From Agathobaculum sp. Marseille-P7918 (GTDB taxonomy: Bacteria > Bacillota > Clostridia > Oscillospirales > Butyricicoccaceae), in contig NZ_UYYD01000002.1 of assembly GCF_900625105.1 (NCBI RefSeq), positions 248,001 through 312,000 of the forward strand: a stretch of 64,000 nt of DNA, written 5' to 3'. The notes beneath the pieces are model-generated. The model did not search any database. It worked only from the letters and a program-made list of their open reading frames with translations, and was not told the origin of the DNA. Both the position numbers and the translations under genes were made by a program. Below, one piece after another: positions 8,188 to 17,018 of the stretch (within the stretch, counting starts at the first letter, position 1; every line of letters starts with the position of its first letter).

Positions 8188-9387
8188 TTATGCGTTCTTA
8201 ATGAACTCCTCCAGCCGGTCAAGACCCTTGTCGATCTCCGCCAGCGAGGTTGCATAGCTCCAGCGGACAAAGCCCGGCGCCGCAAACGCGGTGCACGGCA
8301 CGGTCGCGACCAGTCCCTTTTCGAGGAACAGCTGCGCAAAGTCCTCCGCGCTCTCGATCTTCTTGCCGTACATGGTCTTGCCGAGGAAGTTCTTCATGTT
8401 CATCATGACATAGAACGCGCCCTGCGGCTTGATGCAGGAAACGCCCTCGATGCGGTTCATGCGCTCCACCAGATGGTCGCGGCGCTTCTCGAACGCCTGC
8501 TTCATCACCTGCATATCCTCCTGTGGACCCTTGAGCGCCACAATCGCCGCATGCTGCGAGATCGTGGACGGCGCCGAGGTGGAGTGGCTCAGGTAGTTGC
8601 CCATCACGCGCGCCAGTTCCGGGTTGGATGCGCTGTAACCGATGCGCCAGCCGGTCATGGCATAGCTCTTGGAGACGCCGTTGACGATGATGGTGCGGTT
8701 CTTAACGTCCTCGCCGAGCGACGCGAAGGAGACAAACTCAATGTCGTCATACACCAGATTGCAGTAGATCTCGTCCGCGATGACATAAATGTTCTTGCGG
8801 CAGCAGACCTCGGCGATCTCCTCCAGTTCCTTCCGGGTGTACACCATGCCGGTCGGGTTGCAGGGCGAGTTGAGCATGAACACCTTGGTCTTATCCGTGA
8901 TCGCCGCTTCCAGCTGCGCTGCGGTGATCTTGAAGTCCTGCTCCTCTTCCGCCGTCACAATCACGGGCACCGCGCCCGCCTGCTGCACCATTTCCGAGTA
9001 GCTGACCCAGTAGGGCGCTGCGATGACGACCTCATCGCCCGGGTTGCACAGCGTCATCAGCGCGATATAAACCGAGTGCTTCGCACCGGATGCGACCACG
9101 ATCTGCTTAGGCTCGTAATCCAGACCGAAATCGGCTTTCAGACGGTAGCACGCCGCTTCGCGCAGCTCCATCAGGCCGGCCGCCGGCGTATAACGGGTCT
9201 GGTTGTTCTCGATCGCTTCGATGCCAGCCTGCTTGATGTGTTCCGGGGTCGGGAAATCGGGTTCGCCCGCGCCAAAGCCGACCACATCCTTGCCTTCGGC
9301 CTTCATCTGCTTGAACAGCGAGTCGATGACAAGCGTTGTGGACGCCTGTACCCCCGCCGCGATTCTGGAAATCGGTTTCAATGCCAC
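8188..9387 (-). CDS. Pyridoxal-phosphate aspartate aminotransferase, class I
   Basis: Transfers the amino group between aspartate and 2-oxoglutarate, or related keto acids. The 399-residue subgroup I-gamma form shows FGAGEPDFPTPEHI, the substrate loop NSPCNPTGMVY, DEIYCNLVYD, the Schiff-base Lys in NGVSKSYAMTGWRIGY, and the C-terminal RWSYA that carries the substrate-binding Arg. The start is GTG at 9387 with AGGGAG 9 bases upstream. It is a single gene with a consensus promoter and a shared terminator. Related enzymes also act on aromatic substrates or as prephenate transaminases, so the exact substrate is inferred. Confidence 0.93.
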   Translation of the reverse strand: MALKPISRIAAGVQASTTLVIDSLFKQMKAEGKDVVGFGAGEPDFPTPEHIKQAGIEAIENNQTRYTPAAGLMELREAACYRLKADFGLDYEPKQIVVASGAKHSVYIALMTLCNPGDEVVIAAPYWVSYSEMVQQAGAVPVIVTAEEEQDFKITAAQLEAAITDKTKVFMLNSPCNPTGMVYTRKELEEIAEVCCRKNIYVIADEIYCNLVYDDIEFVSFASLGEDVKNRTIIVNGVSKSYAMTGWRIGYSASNPELARVMGNYLSHSTSAPSTISQHAAIVALKGPQEDMQVMKQAFEKRRDHLVERMNRIEGVSCIKPQGAFYVMMNMKNFLGKTMYGKKIESAEDFAQLFLEKGLVATVPCTAFAAPGFVRWSYATSLAEIDKGLDRLEEFIKNA

Positions 9388-9422
9388 TGCTCAGCACTCC
9401 CTTTTCGTCTCTCTATGGTTTT

Positions 9423-9451
9423 ATTATATGCCTGCCGGTTTCCTTTTGCAA
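9423..9451 (-). promoter_or_regulatory. Aspartate aminotransferase promoter
   Basis: TTGCAA (9451-9446), a 17-bp spacer and a perfect TATAAT (9428-9423) on the minus strand. Confidence 0.85.
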
Positions 9452-9485
9452 GTCCGCGCCCGCAAAATTGCAAAACAGAAGAATA

Positions 9486-9512
9486 GAAAAAACCGCCTGT
9501 TTGGGCGGTTTT
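9486..9512 (-). terminator. Terminator of the yicC-thiN operon
   Basis: ACCGCC (9492-9497) pairs with GGCGGT (9504-9509), flanked by A and T runs. On the minus strand the stem ends in GGCGGTTTTTTC, just after the thiN stop. Confidence 0.85.
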
Positions 9513-9524
9513 GGTGTGGAACTT

Positions 9525-10187
9525 TCACAAAGCGCGGTCCACGTCGCGCGAAAAGACGACGAGCGCACGCCCGTCCCGGATTTCGACCGTAACAATTGCG
9601 TTTGCGGCGGCCTCGTTGGATATCGTGACCATACCCGCGCGCGTGACGACGGCGTCATGCAGCGGGTATTTTGCATTTTCGATCGTCACACCATGCAGCA
9701 CGGCGTCGAGCGGCACAATGGAAAAATAGTGGTACGCCGCCGGCATTTTGAATTTCCGGCAGCCGCCCTCATGCAAAACAATGCGGTTCTGCCGGTCGAG
9801 CACGGTCAGATGCCCGCCCATCGCACTGGCTTCTTCCAGCAGCGACAGGTTGGCCAGCTCATGGTCGATGCGGCCGCCGGTCGCGCACACGAGCGTTGCC
9901 TCGGTGCAGCCGCGGCGGAACACCTCGCGCAGGCAGCCCTGCGTATCGGTGTCGTCCTTTTCGGGTTTCAGGCGGATGATCTCCGTGCCCTCGATCTCCG
10001 GGCTGGAATCGCAGTCCGCGATCATAAAGTCCGGATGCAGGCCGAGCGCGCGCGCATGGCGCAGCCCGCCGTCCGCGCAGGCGATCAGCGCGTCCGGATG
10101 CTCGTCCAGAAAAGCGCGGATGTACCCATATTCGGTTTCGGGCGCGGCCGCAAAAATCAGCGCGTGCCGCCCTTGGAAATCTCCCAT
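9525..10187 (-). CDS. thiN: Thiamine pyrophosphokinase
   Basis: Makes thiamine diphosphate from thiamine and ATP. The 220-residue protein has the family motifs ACADGGLRHA, IADCDSSP (the usual GDFDS metal site, here DCDS), KDDTDTQ, and GGRIDHELANL. The C-terminal beta domain with VTISNEAAANA is also typical. The ATG at 10187 lies inside the end of rsgA (31-base overlap) after AAAGGAC, so translation is probably coupled. In Bacillus the same operon has rpe between rsgA and thiN; it is missing here. It is the last gene of the long operon, followed by a terminator. Confidence 0.93.
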   Translation of the reverse strand: MGDFQGRHALIFAAAPETEYGYIRAFLDEHPDALIACADGGLRHARALGLHPDFMIADCDSSPEIEGTEIIRLKPEKDDTDTQGCLREVFRRGCTEATLVCATGGRIDHELANLSLLEEASAMGGHLTVLDRQNRIVLHEGGCRKFKMPAAYHYFSIVPLDAVLHGVTIENAKYPLHDAVVTRAGMVTISNEAAANAIVTVEIRDGRALVVFSRDVDRAL

Positions 10188-11056
10188 TCTTTCAAGTCCT
10201 TTACGCTTTCGTACAGCTTGACATAACTTTCGTGCCGGCTTTTCGCGATCTCGCCCGCCTCGACGGCCGCAAGCACCGCGCAGCCCTTTTCCTTGACATG
10301 GGCGCAGCCGGTGAACCGGCACTGCCCGATGTAGGGCGCAAATTCCGGGAACGCATATTGCAGATCCTCGGCCAGCACCAGATCCATCTGGTCGGTCTCA
10401 AACGAGGAAAAGCCCGGCGTATCCGCGATGTAGCCGCCGCCCTCGATCGGATGCAGCTCGACATGGCGCGTGGTATGCTTGCCGCGGCCAATGCGGTCCG
10501 AGATCGCGCCGACCGCCGCGCCGAACTGCGGGTCGATGCGGTTTAAAACGCTCGACTTGCCCACGCCCGAGTTGCCCGCAAACGCCGCCACGCGGCCGCG
10601 CAGGCGATCCTTGAGCGCGTCGATGCCCGCGCCGGTTTTCGCGCTCACGCGCAGCACATCGATGCCGCTTTTCTGATAGATCGCATACAGCTCATCGCCC
10701 GGGTTTTCGTCGGTCTTGTTGATGACCACCAGCGCGCCGATCTCCTTGTGCACCGCGATCGCGGTCACCTTGTCGATCAGGAACGGGTCGGTCACCGGCG
10801 GGGCGGCCGACACGACCGCCACCAGCAGGTCGAGGTTGGCCACCGCGGGCCGCACCAGGCTGTTTTTGCGCGGCGCGATGGTGAGCAGGTAGCCCGTGCC
10901 ATCCTCGGGCTGGATTTCGAGTGTGACGCGGTCGCCCACGATGGGCTTGCCCACGGTTTTGCGGAACCGACCGCGCGCCTTGCATTCGATCAGGCCTTCG
11001 GCGGTGTCCACATAGTAGAACCCGCCGATGCCCTTGAGAATGATCCCTTCGATCAA
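10157..11056 (-). CDS. rsgA: Ribosome small-subunit GTPase RsgA
   Basis: Circularly permuted GTPase that checks late maturation of the 30S subunit. In order: an OB-fold (about 1-65), the G4 motif NKTD, then the P-loop GNSGVGKSS (G1), the G3 motif DTPGFSSF, and a C-terminal zinc-binding knuckle with CRFTGCAHVKEKGCAV. About 299 residues, normal length. The best start is TTG at 11056, with GGAAGGGG upstream and only 16 bases after the prkC stop; longer versions would run into prkC. PrkC-type kinases phosphorylate this GTPase in Bacillus, which fits the gene order. Confidence 0.95.
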   Translation of the reverse strand: MIEGIILKGIGGFYYVDTAEGLIECKARGRFRKTVGKPIVGDRVTLEIQPEDGTGYLLTIAPRKNSLVRPAVANLDLLVAVVSAAPPVTDPFLIDKVTAIAVHKEIGALVVINKTDENPGDELYAIYQKSGIDVLRVSAKTGAGIDALKDRLRGRVAAFAGNSGVGKSSVLNRIDPQFGAAVGAISDRIGRGKHTTRHVELHPIEGGGYIADTPGFSSFETDQMDLVLAEDLQYAFPEFAPYIGQCRFTGCAHVKEKGCAVLAAVEAGEIAKSRHESYVKLYESVKDLKEWEISKGGTR

Positions 11057-11072
11057 ACTTTCGCCCCTTCCA

Positions 11073-13106
11073 TCAGTTGAAAGTGTAGGTCTGCGAACTG
11101 GACACGCCGTCCACGCTGACCGTGACCTCATGCTGGCCGGGCGAGCTGGTCAGCGGCACCGAGACGCTGCCCATGCTGGTCTCAAGCGTCTCGTCATACT
11201 GCACCACGCCGTCCACCGAGATGACCACATGCGCCATATCCGTGTTGTCCGGCAGCGCCACCGGAATGGTGGCCGAACCCGTGGTCGGGGTGGGCGGCTC
11301 CTGCGTGCCGCTGCCGCCGCCGCTCGGCTCGTCGTTATCCGACGTATCCGGCGGGTTGGTCTGCTGGCTCTTGCCCTTGGAGATCTGGATGTTGACCGCG
11401 GTGCCCTGGCTGACCTCGGTTCCCTTGCTCACCGACTGCCAGACGACCGTGCCGACCGCAGCCGAGCTTTCCACCTGATCGACCGAGCCGAGCGACAGGC
11501 CCTGGCCCTCCAGCGCCTGCTTGGCGCCGCTCTGCGACATGCCGTACAGGTCGGGCACGGTCGCCTTTTTATCTTCCTTGCCCTTGCTGATATAAATGGT
11601 CAGCGTCGCGCCCTTTTCGAGCTCCTCGCCGGCAGCGGGATCGGTGCGCGTGATCTTGCCCGCTTCCACCTCGTCGCTGAATTCTTCCTGCGTCGTATAG
11701 CTGACGTTATGCTCATCCAGCATGGCCTGCGCGTATTCCAGCGTGCGGCCCTTGAAGTCGATGATCTTATAAGTGTCGCTGACGTTATCGCCGCCTGCGG
11801 AGACGGTCAGCGTGATGATCGTGCCCTTGGTCACCTTGGTGCCCGGTTCGGGGTCCTGTTCAAGGATCTCGCCGACCGGCCGGTCGGATTCCTTGCGTTC
11901 CGCGGCTTCCTGAATGGTGAACTGTTCGGTGTAGGTCGAATCGGACATCACGTCGTCGATCGTCTGCCCGACCAGCGACGGCACGGTGATCTTATTCTCG
12001 CCGCTGCCGCCCGTGAACATCAGCAGACCGACCACCACCAGCGCAATCACGGCCACGACCGCGACCGCGATGCCCGCAGCCAGTGCCGGGCGCTCGGCCA
12101 GACGGTCGAAAAAGCCCTCCGGCTCGCGCACGGCCGTTGCGGTCTCGCGCCGCTGCGCGGCCACGCGGGCCGACTGCTCCTGCGCGGCAGTACGCCGCGC
12201 GGCGCGCTGCACGTCCCGGCCGATGACATGCGTCTCGCCCGTCTCATCGTCCGCCGCGGCATAGTCAAAGCGCGTCTGTACATTGTTTTTCAGCTGTTCC
12301 AGATCGGCATACAGCGCCTCCGCCGAAGCGTAGCGCTTGCCGATATTGGCGCACATCGCGTGCATGACGATCTCGTCCAGCCCCTTGGGGATGCCGGGCA
12401 GGAGTTCGCTCGGCGCGAGCGGCACCGCATTTAAGTGCTGCATGACAACCTGCAGCGCGGTTTCGCCTTCAAACGGCAGCTTGCCGGTCAGCATTTCGTA
12501 CATCACGACGCCGAGCGAATAAATATCCGTCCGGTAGTCGATCTTGGAACCCTTGGCCTGCTCGGGCGAGATATAGTGCACCGAGCCGATGGCCTCCTGC
12601 ACCACGCGGGTCTCCTGCGTGGTGGCGAAGGACGCGATGCCGAAATCGGTCAGCTTGGCGGTGCCGTCGCGCAGGATGATGACGTTCTGCGGCTTGATAT
12701 CCTGATGGATGATGCCGCGGGAATGCGCATGCATGAGCGCGCGGCAGATCTGCTCCGCGAAGAACACGGCTTCCTGCCAGCCCAGGTGGCCCTTTTTCTG
12801 CAAATATTCCTTGAGGGTGATGCCCTCGATCAGTTCCATGACGATATAATCCGTGCCGTTTTCGCTGCCCACGTCAAACACCGACACGATGTTGTGATGG
12901 CTGAGCTTGGCGACCGCCTGCGACTCGATCGAGAAGCGCTTGCGGATATCCGGGTCCTTGGCATATTCGTCCTTGAGGATCTTGACGGCGACATACCGGT
13001 TGAGCACCACATCGCGCGCGCGATAGACGACCGCCATGCCGCCTACGCCGACCACGTCGATGATCTCATACCGGCCGCCGAGCAACTTGCCGATATATTT
13101 ATCCAT
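11073..13106 (-). CDS. prkC: PASTA-domain Ser/Thr kinase with HQD catalytic loop
   Basis: Membrane Ser/Thr kinase that senses muropeptides or lipid II and signals to growth and germination. In order: an Hanks-type kinase domain (about 1-270) with invariant VAVKILK (Lys42), HQDIKPQN (Asp136) and DFG (Asp154); a juxtamembrane linker; one membrane helix; three PASTA repeats (ITVPSLVGQ, KIIDFKGRT and ATVPDLYGM); and an extra C-terminal beta domain. The catalytic loop reads His-Gln-Asp rather than the usual His-Arg-Asp; the codon is a clear CAG. That Arg normally contacts the phosphorylated activation loop. It starts 6 bases after stp. Confidence 0.96.
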   Translation of the reverse strand: MDKYIGKLLGGRYEIIDVVGVGGMAVVYRARDVVLNRYVAVKILKDEYAKDPDIRKRFSIESQAVAKLSHHNIVSVFDVGSENGTDYIVMELIEGITLKEYLQKKGHLGWQEAVFFAEQICRALMHAHSRGIIHQDIKPQNVIILRDGTAKLTDFGIASFATTQETRVVQEAIGSVHYISPEQAKGSKIDYRTDIYSLGVVMYEMLTGKLPFEGETALQVVMQHLNAVPLAPSELLPGIPKGLDEIVMHAMCANIGKRYASAEALYADLEQLKNNVQTRFDYAAADDETGETHVIGRDVQRAARRTAAQEQSARVAAQRRETATAVREPEGFFDRLAERPALAAGIAVAVVAVIALVVVGLLMFTGGSGENKITVPSLVGQTIDDVMSDSTYTEQFTIQEAAERKESDRPVGEILEQDPEPGTKVTKGTIITLTVSAGGDNVSDTYKIIDFKGRTLEYAQAMLDEHNVSYTTQEEFSDEVEAGKITRTDPAAGEELEKGATLTIYISKGKEDKKATVPDLYGMSQSGAKQALEGQGLSLGSVDQVESSAAVGTVVWQSVSKGTEVSQGTAVNIQISKGKSQQTNPPDTSDNDEPSGGGSGTQEPPTPTTGSATIPVALPDNTDMAHVVISVDGVVQYDETLETSMGSVSVPLTSSPGQHEVTVSVDGVSSSQTYTFN

Positions 13107-13112
13107 ATGGGG

Positions 13113-13865
13113 TTACGCCTCCTCTTTCGCGCCGCGGGTGAACAGCGCAACCGTGATATTGTCGCGGCCGCCGCCCTCAAGCGCCAGGGTCAGCAACGCA
13201 TCGCCCGCCAGCGCGAGCGTTTTGGCATCTTTGAGCGTCCGGGCGATCTGCTCGTCCTCGGCCATGCCGGTCAAACCGTCCGAACACAGCAGCAGCGTTT
13301 CGCCCAGCGCAAGACGCGCCTCAAACAGGTCGCCCTCGACGTCCGGCTCGACGCCGACCGCGCGGGTGATCAGGTTTTTCTGCGGATGGGTGCGGGCGTC
13401 CGCCTCGGTGATGCGGCCCTGACGGCGCATCTCCTCGACATAGGAGTGATCCTCGGTCAGCTGATGCAGACGGGTGCCGTCGAATAAGTACGCGCGGCTG
13501 TCGCCGACGTTCAGAACGGTCGCCTGATCGCCCTGCACGAGCGCTGCGACCAGCGTCGTGCCCATGCCGCGGAACTCCGGCTGCCGGCCGGCCAGCGTAA
13601 AGACCGTGTCGTTTGCCTGCTCGAGCGCCTGCGTGAGCAGCGCCTGCCGCTTTTCGGCGTCCAGCTCGCGGTCCAGCATGCCGCGCGCGTATTCCACAAA
13701 CGCCTGCGCGGCAAAGCGGCTGGCTACATTGCCCGCGTTCGCGCCGCCCATGCCGTCGCACACGACGATCAGCGCGGTCTGGTTTTCCTCCCGCGCTTCG
13801 ATTTGATAGATATCCTGATTGGTCGGGCGCACACGGCCTCTGTCCGTCAAGCCAAACCATTCCAT
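13113..13865 (-). CDS. stp: PP2C-type Ser/Thr phosphatase
   Basis: Metal-dependent phosphatase that reverses PrkC phosphorylation. The 250-residue protein carries the PPM motifs in order: RPTNQD near the start, VVCDGMGGANAGNVAS (metal-binding Asp), MGTTLVAA, NVGDSRAYL, and LLLCSDGLTGM with the second metal Asp. The length is standard for bacterial PrpC/Stp. The GGAGG for the kinase start lies in the end of this gene, so the antagonistic pair is translated together. A 54-base gap separates it from rlmN. Confidence 0.96.
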   Translation of the reverse strand: MEWFGLTDRGRVRPTNQDIYQIEAREENQTALIVVCDGMGGANAGNVASRFAAQAFVEYARGMLDRELDAEKRQALLTQALEQANDTVFTLAGRQPEFRGMGTTLVAALVQGDQATVLNVGDSRAYLFDGTRLHQLTEDHSYVEEMRRQGRITEADARTHPQKNLITRAVGVEPDVEGDLFEARLALGETLLLCSDGLTGMAEDEQIARTLKDAKTLALAGDALLTLALEGGGRDNITVALFTRGAKEEA

Positions 13866-13919
13866 ACGAACACCTCCAGTGTCTGATACGGATTTTCCCG
13901 ATATAACCTCCGGTTTTGG

Positions 13920-14966
13920 TCAAAACCGGCCTGTATCCTGCTGTTTTTGCAGCTCCCGGCGGCGCAGCTGGCCGCAGGCGGCGTCGATGTCCGGGCCGAG
14001 CTTGCGGCGCACGGTCGCGGTCACGCCGCGCTTTTCCAGTGCCTGCTGGAACCGGCGCACGGTCTCGGGCCGCGAGGGCCGCAGCGGGCTTTCCGCCACC
14101 TCGTTGAGCGGGATGAGATTGACGTGCGCGGGCCGTCCGCGCAGAAGCGAAGCCAACTTTTCGGCCTGCCACGGGCGATCGGTCTTATCGCGCGCCATCA
14201 TGTACTCGTAGGAGATGCGCCGTCCGGTCGTGTCAAAGTAATACCGGCAGGCGCGCATCAGCCGCTCGACCGGATACGCGTCGTTGACCGGCATGATGGA
14301 CGAGCGCGTCTCGTCATCCGGCGCGTGCAGCGACACCGACAGCGTGATCTGCAACTTTTCCCCCGCTAACTTCTCTATTTTATCAGCAATTCCGCTGGTT
14401 GACAAGGAAATATGCCGCTGACCGATGTTGACACCCTCTGGGCAGCTGACCAAATGCAGGAATTTCAGCACGTTATCATAGTTGTCGAGCGGCTCGCCTG
14501 TACCCATGAGCACGATGTTGGACACGGTCTCGCCGCTGTCCTTCTGCATGAACAGCACTTCGTCGAGGATTTCGCCTGCGGACAGATGGCGCTTGAGGCC
14601 ATTTAAGCCCGAGGCGCAGAACTTGCATCCCATCCGGCAGCCGACCTGCGTGGACACGCAGACCGACACGCCGTGCTCGTAGTGCATCAGCACCGACTCG
14701 ACGCAGTCGCCGTCCCGTAGCCGCCACAGGTACTTGACCGTGCCGTCCACTTGACTGACCTGCTTGCGCGCCACCTGCGGCACGGTCAGGATAAACCGCT
14801 CGGCAAGTCTTGCGCGCAGGTCTTTGGACAGGTTGGACATCTCTTCAAAGGACTCTACGCCTCCGTGGAGCCATTTGAAGATCTGTCCCGCGCGGAAGGG
14901 CTTTTCGCCCATCGCGGCAAGCTCCTCTTTGAGTTCTTGAATTGTCAGACTTTTGATCTCTGTCAT
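13920..14966 (-). CDS. rlmN: 23S rRNA (adenine-2503)/tRNA methyltransferase RlmN
   Basis: Radical-SAM enzyme that methylates C2 of A2503 in 23S rRNA and of A37 in some tRNAs. It has 348 residues. The 4Fe-4S cluster motif is CRMGCKFC, preceded by GVSVCVSTQVG; NIVLMGTGEPLDN is the family-specific block. The C-terminal VTVRRKLGPDIDAACGQL-like region ATVRRKLGPDIDAACGQL contains the catalytic Cys. The ATG at 14966 overlaps the rsmB stop by 4 bases (ATGA), with GAGGAAG upstream. Longer upstream extension in this frame is rsmB read out of frame. Confidence 0.97.
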   Translation of the reverse strand: MTEIKSLTIQELKEELAAMGEKPFRAGQIFKWLHGGVESFEEMSNLSKDLRARLAERFILTVPQVARKQVSQVDGTVKYLWRLRDGDCVESVLMHYEHGVSVCVSTQVGCRMGCKFCASGLNGLKRHLSAGEILDEVLFMQKDSGETVSNIVLMGTGEPLDNYDNVLKFLHLVSCPEGVNIGQRHISLSTSGIADKIEKLAGEKLQITLSVSLHAPDDETRSSIMPVNDAYPVERLMRACRYYFDTTGRRISYEYMMARDKTDRPWQAEKLASLLRGRPAHVNLIPLNEVAESPLRPSRPETVRRFQQALEKRGVTATVRRKLGPDIDAACGQLRRRELQKQQDTGRF

Positions 14967-16315
14967 GCGTTTTTCTTCCTCATTTTGGCGATAAAAAAGC
15001 CATCGGTCTGATGTACGGGCGGCAGGAGCGTGACCATGCCGTCCTCGCGCGCGCCGCATACCTTGTGCTCCCACGGCGCGGCCTCGAAATCCGGGTTTGC
15101 GATGAGAAACGCGCGCACCACGTCCTCGTTTTCGCGCCGCAGGATCGTGCAGGTCGAATAGACCAGCGTGCCGCCGGGCTTGACATACTGCGCGCAGTTT
15201 TGCAGGATTTTTGCCTGCAAAGCGGGCAGGTTTTCCAGTTCCGCCGGGTCTTTGTAGCGGATCTCGGGCTTTTTGCGGATGATACCCAGCCCCGAGCACG
15301 GCACGTCGCACAGCACGACGTCCGCCGTGCCCTTCCACTCGTCCCGCGGCGCGGACGCGTCCTGCAAGGCGGTGCGGATGTTGGGCAGCCCCAGCCGCGC
15401 CGCACCCTCGCGGATGCGGGTCAGCTTATGTTCGTAAATGTCGCACGAAGTGACGCTGCCGCGCCCCTGCATGCGTCCGGCCATGGCAAAACTCTTACCG
15501 CCGGGCGCGGCACAGCAATCGAGCACGATGTCGCCCGGTTTGGGACCGGCCACCGCCGCCGCCAGCGCGCTCGCCGCGTCCTGCACGGTGATCTCGCCCG
15601 CCTCAAACGCGGGCGTTGCCGCGGCGTCCCCGCCGGTGCACAGCAGGATGTCGTCAAACGCCGGGTGCACCTGCACGGTCAGCCCCGCGCTCTCGAGCGC
15701 CGCACGCGCGGCTTCGGGCGTGGTTTTCATCAAATTTACCCGCACGGACACCGGCGTGTCCGCGTTGTCCGCCGCGCACAGCTGCCCGGCCATCTTCTGG
15801 CCGAACTGCTCGGACCACAGCCGCACCAGCCATTCGGGATGGCTGTACCGCAGGGCGTAGTAGCTTTCCTTATCCGGGCAGTCGAGCACGGGCAGGCTGC
15901 CGTTCTGCACGGCGTCCGCCGCGTGCCGCAGCACGGCGTTCGCGAACGACACCGTGCGCCCGTCCGCGCGGCAGTACCGCCGCACGAGCGCCACCGTTTC
16001 CGCGACCGCGGCGTGCGGCGGGATTTTATCCATCAAAATCAGCTGATACAGCCCCATGCGCAGGCAGGTGCGCACGCGCGGCGCGATCTTTTTGAGCCGC
16101 ACGCTGGAAAAGTGGCGCAGGTACCAGTCGAGCAGCGTCTCGTTCTGCACCGTACCGTACACCAGCCGGGAGGCCAGCGCCGCGTCGCGGCCGTCAAGCG
16201 CGGCGCGGGCAAGGCACTGGTGCAGCGCGCCGTCCGACCACGCGCCGTCCTCGTCCATCGCGAACAGCGCAAAGGCCGCGGCTTCGCGCGCCGTGCGCGG
16301 GCGTTTGTCAGTCAT
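14963..16315 (-). CDS. rsmB: 16S rRNA (cytosine-967-C5) methyltransferase RsmB
   Basis: Methylates C967 of 16S rRNA. The N-terminal NusB-like RNA-binding domain (about 1-140, TAREAAAFALFAMDE) is followed by an SAM-dependent methyltransferase domain: CCAAPGGKSFAMA (SAM site), the catalytic Cys in CDVPCSGLGIIRKKPE, and STCTILRREN with the second Cys. It has 450 residues, a normal length. The ATG at 16315 overlaps the peptidase gene by 8 bases and has GGAGG 11 bases upstream; a TTG six codons earlier is the alternative. Confidence 0.96.
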   Translation of the reverse strand: MTDKRPRTAREAAAFALFAMDEDGAWSDGALHQCLARAALDGRDAALASRLVYGTVQNETLLDWYLRHFSSVRLKKIAPRVRTCLRMGLYQLILMDKIPPHAAVAETVALVRRYCRADGRTVSFANAVLRHAADAVQNGSLPVLDCPDKESYYALRYSHPEWLVRLWSEQFGQKMAGQLCAADNADTPVSVRVNLMKTTPEAARAALESAGLTVQVHPAFDDILLCTGGDAAATPAFEAGEITVQDAASALAAAVAGPKPGDIVLDCCAAPGGKSFAMAGRMQGRGSVTSCDIYEHKLTRIREGAARLGLPNIRTALQDASAPRDEWKGTADVVLCDVPCSGLGIIRKKPEIRYKDPAELENLPALQAKILQNCAQYVKPGGTLVYSTCTILRRENEDVVRAFLIANPDFEAAPWEHKVCGAREDGMVTLLPPVHQTDGFFIAKMRKKNA

Positions 16316-17015
16316 CTCGTCTCCGTCCTCCAAAAATCAGCAGCAGGCGCAAAAGCTGCGCGAGCGACACCGCCAGCGCGGCCACATAGGTCATCGCGGC
16401 GGCGGTCAGCGTCTTTTTCGCCATCGGATATTCGTCTTCATACAGCAGGTTGCGCTCGCGGATGGCCGCCAGCGCGCGGCGCGACGCGTCCAGCTCGACC
16501 GGCAGCGTCACCAGCTGGAACACGGTCGAAAGCGCAAACGCGAGAATGCCGATATTGATAAACACTTCGGAATTGAGGAAAATACCCGCTATAATCAGCG
16601 GGAATGCCATCGTCGAACCGAACTGCGTCAGCGGGATGATGGCCGAGCGCAGCCGGATCGGAAAATAGCCGACCGCATGCTGCACCGCGTGGCCCGCCTC
16701 GTGCGCCGCCACGCCGACCGACGCGACCGAGGTCGAGTCATACACCGCGTCCGACAGGCGGATGACGTTGGAGCGCGGGTCGAAATGGTCGGTGAGACGG
16801 CCGGACACACGCTCGATGCGCACGCCGCTTACGCCGTTTGCGCGCAGCACCGCGTCCGCGGCCTGCGCGCCGCTCAGGCCGCGGCGATTGAACACCTGGG
16901 AATACTGGTTAAACGTACTTTTGACCTTGCTCTGCGCCCAAAAGGCCAGAATGATGCAGGGAACAACCAGCACGATATAGTACATATCAATGCCGTAGTA
17001 ACCAAAATAAGGCAT
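16308..17015 (-). CDS. Membrane zinc metallopeptidase, YugP family
   Basis: A 235-residue integral-membrane protein of the Zn_peptidase_2 (YugP) family. The zinc motif HEAGHAVQH sits near residue 109 after SVASVGVAAH. An N-terminal helix (MYYIVLVVPCIILAFW), two central helices (about 130-170) and a C-terminal helix surround the active site. Its substrate is not known for the family. The same neighbours, def-fmt-YugP-rsmB, are seen in many Clostridia, which hints at membrane protein quality control, but this is an inference. Confidence 0.9.
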   Translation of the reverse strand: MPYFGYYGIDMYYIVLVVPCIILAFWAQSKVKSTFNQYSQVFNRRGLSGAQAADAVLRANGVSGVRIERVSGRLTDHFDPRSNVIRLSDAVYDSTSVASVGVAAHEAGHAVQHAVGYFPIRLRSAIIPLTQFGSTMAFPLIIAGIFLNSEVFINIGILAFALSTVFQLVTLPVELDASRRALAAIRERNLLYEDEYPMAKKTLTAAAMTYVAALAVSLAQLLRLLLIFGGRRRDD

Positions 17016-17018
17016 AGT

